64,000 nt of DNA from Dactylonectria macrodidyma (taxonomy: Eukaryota > Ascomycota > Sordariomycetes > Hypocreales > Nectriaceae). Position 1 is the stretch's first letter, and each line of letters starts with the position of its first letter. A model generated the notes under the pieces. That model was not told the DNA's origin. It did no database searches and saw nothing but the letters and a program-made list of their open reading frames with translations. The stretch covers positions 1,240,001-1,304,000 of the forward strand of contig JAGMUV010000015.1 in NCBI GenBank assembly GCA_020744425.1, written 5' to 3'. The position numbers and the translations under genes are program-made. Below are positions 45,633 to 56,975 of the stretch, piece after piece.

Positions 45633-47722
45633 TTAGTTCACCACAGGATCCAATAATGGAACCACGAGATGGCTATCTAGACTCGCCCCAAAGTGAACAG
45701 TGTGACGACCTTTGTTCTTATGCGAAGCACCAAACATAGCAGGAAATTCCATAAAGCTCATGTAATGACCGGATACCTTGAGAGTCAAGTACTCCCCCTC
45801 ATCGAAAATGATCCCGCTGGGCCAAATAGGGACCTCGAGTTTGGTGATAGTGCCAGCTGGAATCGCCTTAGTGGCGGTGTTGGTATACTCCGGCCACTGG
45901 CCAGTGAATTTACCAGGCTCTGGGCCGGCCTTGGTCACAGCGTGGCTTCCTCTAAGACTGCCAGTAGGCCCTAGGTACTTAAGGAAGCACGAGTCTGCAG
46001 CCTCGGAATGGTGCTTCAGCGGAGGAATCTGCTCGCCCAGGGGCACATTCATGTTCACCAGTGGCTTCCCAGAAGCATCGGCCTTTCCCAACTGCACAAA
46101 GACGTCAATTTCGTCTTCGCTCTTGTTCTCAATGTTGATGACAAGCCAGGAATATCCCAGCAGCCACGTCTCCTTCGTCAACCTATACTTGAAATTGAGC
46201 TCTTCGCCACCGGCAAGTGGCCCTTTGGGCACAAACTCGGCATCATATGAAGCAGACCCGGCTTGGCTCGCCGGGCTTGACACGAGCTTCTCGTCGGCAG
46301 ATAGGTAGAGCTTGGTGTGCTGTGTTTGCGGAAGAGGGAACGATTCGAGTGGAAGGTGAACAACAGGAGGCTATAGCGGGCAGGTTAGCTTCCTCGTTCT
46401 CGTGTCACTTTGAAACGAGGGATAATTCATTTCCTCTTACCTTGTTAAAGCCGAGAATTGAGACTCGAACCCGAGGCGTGCTTAACCAGTCATTATTATT
46501 TCCTTTCAGATAGAAGTCGAAAAACTTGGTCAAGTCGTCTGTGTTTGCTGGGTCATACAAGTCTGACCACTCCTGCTTGGGGTGGATTCGCAGCCTATCA
46601 AAATTAGCAGACTGTTTACACGAGCGGGATCATAGATAGTTGCGTTTCTAAGATAAAGGCATCTCGAGACTCACCACTTATCCTTGGAAGCCAAAGAGTG
46701 GTAGGCGCGGATTGATCCAGTTGTATGGAGGGAGCTGGAGTAACTCGCGAGGATATAGGCCGGGACTTTGATATCCTCGAGCTTGGCCCGCTTGTCCTCC
46801 CAATAGTCGTTAAACAGTGGATATTTCTCCAACATATCAACAGCGGCCTCACTGCCGTTCCGGCCAACCATAGTAGTCTGGAGGAATCCCCACATGGTGT
46901 CGTATGGGTATGGGATACCGCCACGGCAGAGTGTGTCCCGGTAGAAGTCAGCAGCGCCCTCCCACGGAGCAATGGCGGCAAGTGATGGAGGCTGCTGAGC
47001 GGCAATGTGCCATTGGACCATGGCAAGCCAACTGTTGCCTGCGAGGGCAACCTTGCCAGTGCACCAGTCCAGCTTGGCGATGTGCTCGATAGCATCGTAG
47101 CCGTCTTTGCCGTCTTGGGCCCCGAGCCATCTATTCAAAGTCAGTCTTGCGTGTCTTTTATGCTCGGAAATAATTTTTCGACACTTACGGCACAATACCT
47201 TCCGAATCCCAAGAGCCTCTCAAGTCTGCGTTGATAATTGCATAACCTCTAGCAGACCAGAGGGCAGGATCAAGGCCCTCAAACTTTTCATAACCACTGA
47301 CTCGGCTTTGCGGAACACCAAACCTTCCAGGAAGCATATCAAGCGAGTTGGGGCCTGCCAATATTCATGTTAGCAACCTATTTCGCGAGATGACACAACG
47401 AAGGGGATGCGTCTGATATTAGAGAAGGCTCACCATTGCCCGTCTTCCCATATGGACTCCAAATTAGAATCGCAGGGACCTTCTCATTGGTCTTAGGGCG
47501 GAAAACGTCGGCGTACAGTTTAACACCATCGCGCATGGGCAAAGTGATGTCCTTCTCAAAGATGGTGTCGACTTCAAATGCCTTATGCTCGGGACTGAGG
47601 CGATGACCCTGAGATAACTCTTTGGTGGAACTGTTGAAGGGAGCGTAGGGTAAGCTACCCTCGTCTCCAGGGGTGATAGTCGAACCCAGGACAACATCAG
47701 CGTTTCCGATGCGGAGAGACAT
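45633..47722 (-). CDS. CocE/NonD-family hydrolase, copy B
   Basis: Five exons, 47722..47434, 47354..47189, 47130..46675, 46594..46441 and 46370..45633, encode 600 residues. The hydrolase domain has ITLPMRDGVKLYADVFRP, ILIWSPYGK, the nucleophile elbow AGNSWLA (S185), PAYILASYSS and LRIHPKQEWSDLY. The jelly-roll C-terminal domain includes KLEVPIWPSGIIFDEGEYL. It is a relative of the enzyme at 30495-32495, but the elbow differs (GNSWLA against GISYFAG) and introns fall at other places, so the two are old paralogs with probably different substrates. An upstream ATG at 47983 is in frame, but the added 87 residues look random; I use 47722. It should hydrolyse an ester or amide bond in a small molecule. 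The neighbouring MFS pump is tandem with it. Confidence 0.85.
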
Positions 47723-48789
47723 TGTAGCGTGAAATTCTGTATGTAAACTTCCGATGGCTGTGGATGCACAATCACCCAAAGAACAAGGAGCTGAAAACCT
47801 ATCTCTTATTAGCATATCTCGGCCACCATGGGGTTCACAATCCCAACTTAACTCCGCGCTAAGTCCCGTGGAGCCACGAAAGTTGGCCGAACTGATCAAT
47901 GTGTAATCTGTACTCCATGCTCCGTAATTTCCGTGCCGAAGCTCGGTATCCCCACAGAGTCGGGTCGGCTCCACCGCGACCACGCAAGGAAACCCGGGTG
48001 CTCGGATAGACGTGGGAACCCTTGGACCGAATCGAGCAAATGCTAGTAAGAAGGTTAGTAATGTGCTAGTAATGTTGCGACGATGGGCAGTAGCACCAGG
48101 TGTCAGTCAATGAGCCGCAGTGGGAAAAAACCATCAGAGGACGACGTCGAATCGAGGACAACAATCGGCCCATATTCCAACCCCCAAGACCGCGACTGAG
48201 ATCATAGTATCAAGTTGTCGGCCTTGAAATCAATCGCGACTAGGATATTATGAACAGACTCAGTCGGGCGTTTTTCATCGATCTAGAACTGTGGGAGCAT
48301 TGGCTTTGTAATATGTTAAAAATCTGTGAGGAAAACTTGTACGTTTTGCCATCCTACCAGCAACTTGCCCTCGAATGAGCTGACTCCTACTAGAATAGTT
48401 CATCCATCTAGCTGAGCAACCATAGAAGATTTGAGCAGTCGTCGTTCTTTTTTTGGCAGAACGCCATGAATATTATCTGAGAATAACTACAAGTCTTTTG
48501 CGATTGACGGGCGTTAATATGGACAAATTCTACATTCTAGTCTCGCTTCTAGCCAAAGAGTTTATGGGTGGATATTACAGCGAATGGGGAAAACATGGCC
48601 CTTTTGAGTACCATTGAAGAATAGAATGTTACTCATGCAGATATATTGCCTACGAAAATTATGGTAGCCGACAGCAAGTTGACACAATCACGCAACCCCA
48701 GCGTAAAAGGACACGCGAGTCCAAAACCCAGGCGTCCGAATGCGGAGAGGGCCTCGTTCAAGTGCTAGCAATCTGTCACCCTACCTCTA
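47723..48789. other. Hydrolase B promoter and MFS 3' flank
   Basis: 1.07 kb between two minus-strand genes. No gene or repeat recognised. Confidence 0.5.
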
Positions 48790-50903
48790 CTAAGCATGCA
48801 CTTGCTTCTCCCGTTTCTCCTTTGGCCCATCTAGCGGTGCATCGACTTCCATGGTGAAATCTCTCTTGGGATCATTAATAAAGAAGGAAGCTGTTAAGCA
48901 ACCGTTAGTTCATTTACATCTGGGTAGGTGGATAGTGAGATTATATACTTACCGATGACAGCGATGACGGATAGAGCAAGCCCAAAACCATGGAGAGGAC
49001 GGAGAGATGTGATGTATGCTTGACGTAGACCATGAACGCCAGCCTGGATAATCTCAGGAGTGACACCTTCAATCGTGGCAAAGGCATTGTCGTCGTGGTT
49101 GTTCAAGGCCTGAATAAATGGACCAAGGGACTCCGATGGCAGGCCAAGAGGAGTGACAGCGGAAGCAATATCCTTTGCAAGGTTCTTGCTTATCTGCGAG
49201 TTGAAAATGGCGTTGCCAATCGCGAAGCCGATTGCTGCACCGGCAGACCGGGCCGTAATAAGGGCACCACTACTAAGTGCCAGCAGTTCTGGCGGTGCAC
49301 TAAACTGAGCTGCCACCACAATGCAGGTCAAGCATCCACCAAAGCCGAGGCCGAGGAAGATGTTGAAGCCCCAGGTGTTTTTGTAATCGCCGAATCCGAC
49401 GGACATCCAGCACGCTATGGAAAGGTTAGAGAAGGTCCAGATCCACTTGGTGAGTTCCCTTACCATAAAAGATGACGAATCCAACATACGAGATGACCAG
49501 GGGCCATCTCAACTGTTTGCTCCAGGAGCAGTAGACGGAGGCAATGATACTGCCAACGACAGCTCCCATGAAGACGACGGAGAAGTTCAAACTAGTCAAA
49601 ATCGGGTTTGATTCGAACAAAACGGACACTTCCAGAGGCACATAGGTGTTACCAACGAAAAATGCCATGCCTTCGGTGAAGATGAGTAGACATGCGATTG
49701 CAAAGTTCCGGTCGTTCGAAAAGAGACCATGGTGGAACAAGCCGTCCTTCTTAATGAAGCCCTCATATAGTGCCAAGCAGAATATGAGAGCGATGCCGAC
49801 CAAAAATGGAGCGAGAACATGGGCATCCTTCCACGGGAAGGGGTTTTCAGACCAGGTCAGTCCAACGCAGAGGGCGGTGACGGCAACGGCAAGCGTAATG
49901 ATGCCCACCCAGTCGAGCTTCTTCAGCTTCTCTCGCAGCGTCAAGTTGATCTGTTCAGCGCGCGGAGGCGGATTGTACAGGATCAGGATGACAAGGGCCG
50001 TAAGAGCGAAGATGCCGGTGTTGAAGTACCAAACGATGCGCCAGCCACTCGGGTTCGTCTTGGTGAGGGCACTGCCCATCAGGAGACCGACGATGGCGCC
50101 AAAGGCAAATATACCAGTGACACCGCCTTGGGCAGCGGGACGTAAACGACGAGGAAGGATCTCGGATGCTACAGCGAAAAGAAGCGGCTGCGCCGATGTA
50201 GAAATGCTCGCGAGAGCATTGCCTGCCAGTGCCATGTCGATGTCGGTGGCACGCGAGACAATAGCACTTCCCACGACAGCAAAAACACATGAGATGACCA
50301 GAAACCACTTACGGCCCCTGTTTTGAATCAGTCAGCTTGATGTTTTGGGGGTGAGCAAGATGGTAAGTCAAAGCCTTAAGTCAAAGCTTTGCGGTGGACT
50401 ACCGACAGTCCCCCTAGATCTCCCTCGTGGAATATATAGGAAGCAGCTTCTTACCAATAGTCAGCGGCCTGTGACACAGGCGCACCCAGGGCGAGGTTCA
50501 CAATGGGAACAGACTGCGATATCCACTGGACTTTTTGGGTACCACCAATGTCGGCGACCATAGTTCGAGCAAGCTATGCAAAGGTAGGTTAGCGAGGATG
50601 AATAGGAGGAAGCCCCGAGGAGCTGAGTTCTACACCACCGTGACATACCGAGCCAGATGATATGATGACCATCATTTCGGCGAAACCGACCGCGAGAATC
50701 GCCTATCTGGTGTCAATACTAGGTGCATGATTGCGAGCCGGACTTGTTACCAGGTATACGGTGACACATGTAAAGGTGAGACCCTGGTAATTGGTCTCGT
50801 CGATCGTGTCATCTCTGTCATGCTGTGCCGGCCGTTCCACCCTCTCAAATTGCTCGATGGAGCCCATATCGTTCTTCTCCGCGTGGGATGCCTCTGAAGC
50901 CAT
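48790..50903 (-). CDS. TRI12-type MFS efflux transporter, second copy
   Basis: Six exons, 50903..50751, 50702..50649, 50573..50455, 50317..49464, 49414..48953 and 48890..48790, encode 580 residues. The N-terminal 40 residues are hydrophilic and acidic, then about 14 membrane segments follow. Family marks include LARTMVADIGGTQKVQW, VSQAADYWGRKWF (the MFS loop), GWRIVWYFNTGIFALTALVI and ASFFINDPKRDF at the C-terminus. The last exon is short, and without it the frame would end in unrelated residues; splicing recovers the typical TRI12 tail. It should export a small molecule across the plasma membrane. Its place inside the oxidoreductase cluster suggests that it moves the cluster product or an intermediate. 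It is only distantly related to the pump at 5423-7370. Confidence 0.88.
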
Positions 50904-52104
50904 GTTATCAAAGATCCAAGGATTGTCTTATCGTGGGAGACTCCTCTCATCCAGCGATTTCTTTGTTTTCCAATGCGGCAGAACAATAATTAGGTGGGCC
51001 GCTTGGTGCTTTATATGAACAATCGAGTAGCTCGAGTACCGGTGTCCTGGTTCGTATTTCACCCACCGGCAGGGGCATGGAAGGTCGCAAGAGCCGGTGG
51101 GGTAGGGGGAAAACGCGGGGAAACTCTGAATCAAGTTAGCTGATCTGATAGTTACAAGACAAGCGGATGCATGCCAGGTGCGGTGTCATCTCCACCGAAG
51201 AAGCTAGCAATCTAAATGAGATAAAGACCCCTCTCATTGTAATAAGGTATCCTCGGAAGAGGCGGAAAGGTCTGCATGGGAGGAGTTTACGGGCCGTATC
51301 AAGCAATGCATTGGACGGAACAATCCCGAGCACTCTGTCTCCGTCAGCCGGAGGACGAGTGTTAGCCCAGAAGGGCACAAGTGGTCAACCTTGGTGTGAG
51401 AGATCGGTGTCCCGGAAGAAAACGACGACTAGGTGAACAATGACAGACCATAAGAGAGGGTCAGGCTCACTGGGGGATGCTCACGCTGCCAACGGTCAAA
51501 GGACTTGAAATGATAGAGGAAAGTTGTTGCAATAACAAAGGAGCGGTTTCCCATGTTGCGTAGAACAATGGGCTATGGTTTCAACCTAGCTCAGGCAGGT
51601 TCAAAGCTGCTCGTGTCGCGGTCCTCGGCAGCTTTCAGGGCGTATAGGGATACAAGAACACCAAACTAGGGCCATGCCTCCTTCACTTTACTAAGCACTT
51701 CATCAACGCCTTGGGATATGTCACACGATGGCTCGGAACAGACCAAGAAAATGCTCGTCATTTGCCCAACGAAGACCAAATACAATGTTTAGAGAGCGTA
51801 GTTGAGTACCGATAGTGGCATTTGAGGTACACGCACCTAAGAACAGACCACCTCTTTCCGTGTTCCGCCCGCGCTCACACTAGGTACTCTTGTCTCGCCC
51901 TCTCCCCAGATCCCTGTGGAGCCGCTCCACGATTTGGGTCAGTCGTTCATGGTCGCCTCCTACCAGCCTGTCCATCTTATTCACAATGACGTTCATAAGT
52001 AGTCCTGCGCTACGAAAGGCTAAAAAGCGTCTCTGTCAACGCAGAACCGGTGTACATCACGCAAACTTCACTACTTGCAAGAGCACTGTTTGAAGCACAG
52101 TACC
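50904..52104. promoter_or_regulatory. Divergent region, MFS pump / BBE oxidase
   Basis: 1.2 kb between an MFS gene (minus) and a BBE oxidase gene (plus), likely holding both promoters. Short frames in it have no features. No clear TATA box or CGG pair was found by eye. Confidence 0.4.
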
Positions 52105-54156
52105 ATGGCTGAGGAGCTCAGCAAGGCCGGGTTCTCTGGCCGTGTTATCGATAGCAGCTCAGCGGACTTTGCCACTGCATCTCATCGATTCTCTGCCATT
52201 TCTGAGGCCAGAGCACGATACATCGTATTCCCGAAGACTTCGGAAGACGTTTCCATCGCCATTGTCTACGCCAACCAGTTTGTCTTGCCTCACAATTTTC
52301 CCCTGGGAATCGACTGACCAGCACATTATTACAGAGTGAAACTGAGGATAGCCATCAAGTGTGGAGGGCATCACGCTTCTGGTGCCAACAGTGTAGAAGA
52401 TGGCCTCGTCATCGACCTCAACGAGCTCGGATCTGTGGCACTCAACAACGACCGGAGCGAAGTCACCGTCGGCGGTGGGTGTCTTTGGGAAGGTGTCTAT
52501 ACCTTCTTGCGAAACGAGGGCTTGGCTTGTATTGGAGGGGGAGTGCACAATGTTGGTGTTGGTGGCCATGTCACCGGGGGTAAGTGAACAAGTCGGAAAG
52601 AAGCCACGTCTCGGCCTCTGTTCGATCAGATAATGCTAACTTGTTAATTAATTAGGTGGCTACGGCCCGTTAACTCAGAAATACGGAATGGGTTAGTTTT
52701 TCCTACAATGTTTAAGCAGCCACAAGTTGACCAAGTTGCACGCCAGCATGCGACAACCTCATCTCTGCCACCGTTGTCCTCGCCGACGGAAGGATTGTCA
52801 CAGCTAGTGACTCTGAGAACTCGGATCTCTTGTGGCGTATCAAAGGTAGGCCACGTGCCTTCCGTAGAGCAAGGTTCTACAGTTCCCAAACTGAATATAT
52901 GACCCAGGAGGCTCCTCAAACTTTGGAGTAGTAGTGGAATTCGTGTTGAAGACTGTCCCCGACCCGGTACGTGCCTCAATGAAATACGCCCTGTTGCAAG
53001 GGTAACATTCTGAGTCTTCATCAACTGATCCTCACCATATTTACAGGGATCGTGGGTGTTTCGCTCGATTGCTCTGCCCTCTTCGGACCTTCCAACCATA
53101 ATTCCACGATTTGTGGTGAGTGTGCAATGGGCCAGGTTCCGGTTGAGTAATTCTCACATTATCTCAGGAACATTGCAATGCCAGTAAGGAGAAAAACGAA
53201 GATGTCGTCTTGGTCTTTCTGAACTTCGTCCGCGGTCCGCACAACAAGGTGAGTTCGTACAAGATGTGCGGCTTTGTGGGCATGGTTGACGTTCTTGACA
53301 CTGATGCTTTGCTAAAAATGTAGCCTCTTGTAATATTGAACTTCACCTTATGTGGGTCGGGAGACCTGTTCTCGGGGCTGTTCGAGTTTTTTCTGGAAGG
53401 CCTGAGCCCTCTGTCAGATACAACCACAAACTACCCTTCTTTAGTGGAGCTCAGCCACGCCCTTGACAAATTATTACTTGCTGGCCCGAGAAGAATTTCG
53501 ACTGGAAGTGTCCCCCTCGTGGATATTTCTCCAAAGCTCGTTCATGAACTTTGGCAACGTTGGTTGGAATACACAAACTCCAACCTGGACGTTGTTAGTA
53601 CCAAAGTCGTGTTCGAGCTGCACAGAACCATAAGACTTCGCCCGGTGAGTTAGATCTTTAGGGGTATTCCATATGTTCATTCTCTTAGCCTCGTTACTGC
53701 CATTCCCCCCTTTCTGACGTTTGTACTTTACTATAGGAAGCCAGCTGTTTGCGTATCACGGAGCCTGTGCACAACATGATTCTCATCAGCGAAGAGTAAG
53801 TGAGATCGATTTGTTAAGAATAAGGGAGTCCGAAACTGACAAAACTACATAAGACACAACGAGGCAAAGAACGATGCTCTCGCTCTTGACTGGGTCCACG
53901 AAACGACTCAACTGATCCGGCAACGCCAGACTCGCGACTGGGGAACGGATTTTGGAGTTTGGGCAAATGCCAGTATGCGAAATGAGACTGCTGCGGACTG
54001 CTGGGGGCTAAACTACTCTCGCCTCCAAGAGCTTAAGGTAAGATTCATTTGCTGTTTGAGAGGCGGTTAATGCTAACAGTGTGTGCCTATGTATAGGCTA
54101 AGTATGACCCAACATCTGTATTCAACTGTTTTTTGCCAATTGAGCCTACTAAGTAA
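52105..54156 (+). CDS. FAD-linked oxidase, berberine bridge enzyme-like
   Basis: Eleven exons (52105..52277, 52335..52579, 52656..52691, 52747..52845, 52908..52966, 53047..53115, 53168..53248, 53324..53644, 53737..53795, 53854..54037, 54097..54156) give 461 residues. The FAD-binding domain has [12 protein letters not shown] (H70 is the probable flavin-linked histidine), [28 protein letters not shown] and [13 protein letters not shown]. The C-terminal BBE motif is [14 protein letters not shown]. The cysteine that makes the second flavin bond in bicovalent members is replaced in the G-V-H-N-V stretch, so this enzyme is probably monocovalent. No signal peptide is seen, so it may be intracellular, unlike many relatives. 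It should oxidise a small molecule such as an alcohol, sugar or phenolic side chain. Intron 1 has a GTTTGT donor; the alternative frames fail. Confidence 0.87.
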
Positions 54157-54996
54157 TGTATGTAAATAAGAAGCGCGCTGTGCTGCATTCAGTTCCTCAA
54201 TGACCTGTCGTCATTTTCCCCGTGCTGTAATGCACATCAATTCAGCCCGAAAGACCGTTTCGCGGCCGGTCACGTGTCTCACAAATTCTTGAGATGTGAC
54301 GCGTCTCCAAGGCACAACCATCGTTCGACATACTTCAAGACAAGCATTCGCGGTTTTGAAGCCGCTGACGCCCATGAATTTTCCAAGGGTGTACGCCAAT
54401 TGCTATCGAGAGAATGCTTGATAAGGACCATGGCCCCTCATATCCAGAAGCCGAAGAGATGGGCTTAGAAGACGGCGTTGGCAGCAAAGACCAATACCAT
54501 GCAAGGGTCGCTATAGGGAGGAACCAACCACGAAAAGGGCGGAACACGAAAAGTAGGGTATCTAGCTTACACTAACACCTAAGAATACCTCCAAGAGTAA
54601 CGACGAGTTAGAACCAAAACGCCCAGCCAATATTACAAAGCACGTGAGCATTTGCTTAGCACAGTGCCGAGAGGACCCGGCGCGCAGCGAACTTACGGCC
54701 GAAGCTCGCCAAACACGAGCCGAACATTCCAGACGACCTAACGAGGTGTGGCGGTTTGACACTCTCTGTTGTGGCTGAGACATGAGATCAACGTTGTCGC
54801 ATCGGCAACCCGTAGCGGCCAAGCGAACAACTCAGTTGAGCTATCCCTGTATTTCCAGACTGCAGCACGCATCAGGCCTGGTTGCCCCATAAGCCACTCA
54901 TTATAAACACTGCCGGCAGCGTAGAGGTGAACAGCATCAATGCCGTAGTGGTGAAAGCTGGTTGAAGCGACATTTGCGCCTTGTTCTCTCCTCTGA
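54157..54996. other. Convergent intergenic region
   Basis: 840 bp between the BBE gene (plus) and a hypothetical gene (minus). Frames at 54562-54822 and 54738-55058 (minus) have no recognisable features. Confidence 0.5.
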
Positions 54997-55593
54997 TCAA
55001 AATTCCAGCACCTCAAATATGTCACCCATCTCACTGGTTTGTCTCTGGGGCCTGCCAAAAACCAATGGTGCCAGCAAATCCATTGTAGTGTTGTCTGCTT
55101 CGACGCTCATCGAAGAGCTGGTAGATATCGATCTCGAAAAGGAATTGGATGAAGTTTTGGGTGTAGATTGTGGCGGGACAGGCGCGAGGTATGCTGACAA
55201 CAGAGCGTCCAAGTCAGGACCGCTGGCAAGCGTCGGCAACACGGGTCGACTTATTCTCCTGTAGTGCCTTGCAGTAGTAGGGTTTGCTGTCCTCGGACGC
55301 GATATTGTGACTGGTGCCGAAGACTGTCTGAGGCTCGACCGGTTGAATAATCGTGGAAGCTTGAAGTTGGATCGTCGAATGGAAAGGACGCGGACGGGCG
55401 TTGGTTTCGGCTTCGGATGTTCGAACATGTCGACGCCGTGGGAAACTGGGACGTTGCTTGCTACGGTGTTGTTGAAATCTTGCAGCAAAGAGTGTATCTG
55501 AGCTTCGTCGAGACCTTCGACCAACTCGAAGAGCTGGTCCACCGAGGAGACCGAGCCCGGGCGCTCACCCTTGATGATTGCGACGGTTGCCAT
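54997..55593 (-). CDS. Hypothetical protein, 198 residues
   Basis: A single-exon frame with a plausible ATG (55593) and a coherent composition: an acidic helical start (SSVDQLFELVEGLDEAQIHS), a basic proline/arginine-rich middle (about 60-125) and a serine-rich C-terminal third ending in GDIFEVLEF. I do not recognise the family. It looks like a small, mostly disordered fungal protein. Neighbours give no hint of its role. Confidence 0.55.
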   Translation of the reverse strand: MATVAIIKGERPGSVSSVDQLFELVEGLDEAQIHSLLQDFNNTVASNVPVSHGVDMFEHPKPKPTPVRVLSIRRSNFKLPRLFNRSSLRQSSAPVTISRPRTANPTTARHYRRISRPVLPTLASGPDLDALLSAYLAPVPPQSTPKTSSNSFSRSISTSSSMSVEADNTTMDLLAPLVFGRPQRQTSEMGDIFEVLEF

Positions 55594-56168
55594 CCTGCTC
55601 CGCTGAACCTCAAAATGACAAAACGTCCAAGTTCACTGCCGTGGCTGCAGGAGTCCAATAATAAGGAGTTAACGTATGGAATGATTGGGAAATTAAAAGG
55701 CTTAGAGTGGAGTTGCGATTGGCGTGCCTGAAACATCCAAGCGCGACGTCACGTAACCGTTATGGGGTTAGCGATGTTAGCGCCTCGGTACCCGAGATTT
55801 CGACCTTCAGTCCCGAATATGGGTTAGAACTTCGTACAGGGTAAACCAAATTGAAAGTGCCAAAGGCGGTGGAGGAGCAAGCATCGACGTTTGAATGACT
55901 GAGCCAGATTATGACATGGTTCTACATTCGAGTCTTGCGGGTATACATCCTCTCAGTTTTTTAGGCCCTACCTAGACCACCAATAAGACCAATGTTGCCA
56001 TCATGACCCAGCAAAACTCATTAGACGCGGCAACTTGTAGGACGTCAATCTAAATGCGATGTATTACTCCCCTTCTAGCCTCCTCGATCACAAATACCCT
56101 TCATGTTGTTGGAATCATGCTATACCACCAAATAGATAAGAATACTATCCGTTGCGCGATTCAGTTCT
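55594..56168. other. Intergenic region
   Basis: 575 bp upstream of the hypothetical gene and downstream of the 112-codon frame. Nothing recognised. Confidence 0.5.
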
Positions 56169-56507
56169 TCAATTGTGCCTGCCTAGGCTGACCAACCATC
56201 TAAGCCACCGATATCTGGATCTGGAGACTACAAATTTATTGACATTCTCTTTGAGAGCTTGATACTTTTTTAAAGGCTCGCATATGTGCTTCTTCAGCTC
56301 TTGCGACCTCGCGCTAGTATTCTCAAATCGTGCGCACAATTGGCGGGTTGAGTTCGCTGCGTCGTCGAGTGTGGGAGACTGAGCCTCGACGGTTAAGATT
56401 TTGGAGGCGAGAGCTGAACGGCGGGCAGTGGCAGAGATGACTTGGTCCTTTAAGGTGAATTGAGATGAGGCAATATCGCTGCTTCCATGGCCTAAGCCTT
56501 TCCACAA
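56169..56507 (-). CDS. Short helical hypothetical protein, start unresolved
   Basis: A 112-codon minus-strand frame opening with TTG, not ATG. The product is helical and charged (KDQVISATARRSALASKILT, then CEPLKKYQALKENVNKF) and ends in a basic patch RSRYRWLRWLVSLGRHN. No in-frame ATG begins it, so either an upstream exon is missing or this is a fragment. An AG acceptor lies at CTTAG just before GCCATGG. No family recognised. It sits 470 bp downstream of the kinase-ankyrin gene on the same strand and could be the remnant of a third component. Confidence 0.35.
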   Translation of the reverse strand: MWKGLGHGSSDIASSQFTLKDQVISATARRSALASKILTVEAQSPTLDDAANSTRQLCARFENTSARSQELKKHICEPLKKYQALKENVNKFVVSRSRYRWLRWLVSLGRHN

Positions 56508-56975
56508 TTAGCGATATCAACCACATAACCTAGAACCTGTCTGTAATGTTCGTTTCGGTCTAAGATAAGACTTCCGCAAATACTGATGCGCGTCGCTCTT
56601 ACGCCTCTAAGCCAGGCTGTGGCAGCAGGTGAACTACGATGTCTGCCAAGTGCTAGCGGAGAGAATGGCATCCCCGTGATCGATAAAAGAGCTATGGAAA
56701 AGGAAGAAGAAGTCGTTTTAAATCAGGTGTGTACTCTATTCCACATCTCCCGTGCTCAAGTGAGAGCGAAGAAATGGAGTAGGTAAGCCATACGGAATTC
56801 GTTGATATGATAACATACGCATATGTCTCCAGATCAACATTAGACTAGAGGACACCTCCCCGCTTTAGCCTCCTAGCTAATATGTTTGCTGAAAAATTCA
56901 GGCTAAAGGCTTCCTGTTAAATTTGTATTCGACTTATGATGTAGCTAATTGAGCTTCGCTGCGACACGGACCAGC
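56508..56975. other. Intergenic region with weak plus-strand ORF
   Basis: 468 bp. A 66-codon plus frame at 56586-56786 is open but shows no domain. Nothing else recognised. Confidence 0.45.

Noticed and set aside
47723..47983. N-terminal extension of hydrolase B
   Set aside because: The extra 87 residues in frame show no structure or conservation pattern, and the ATG at 47722 leads directly into the protein.
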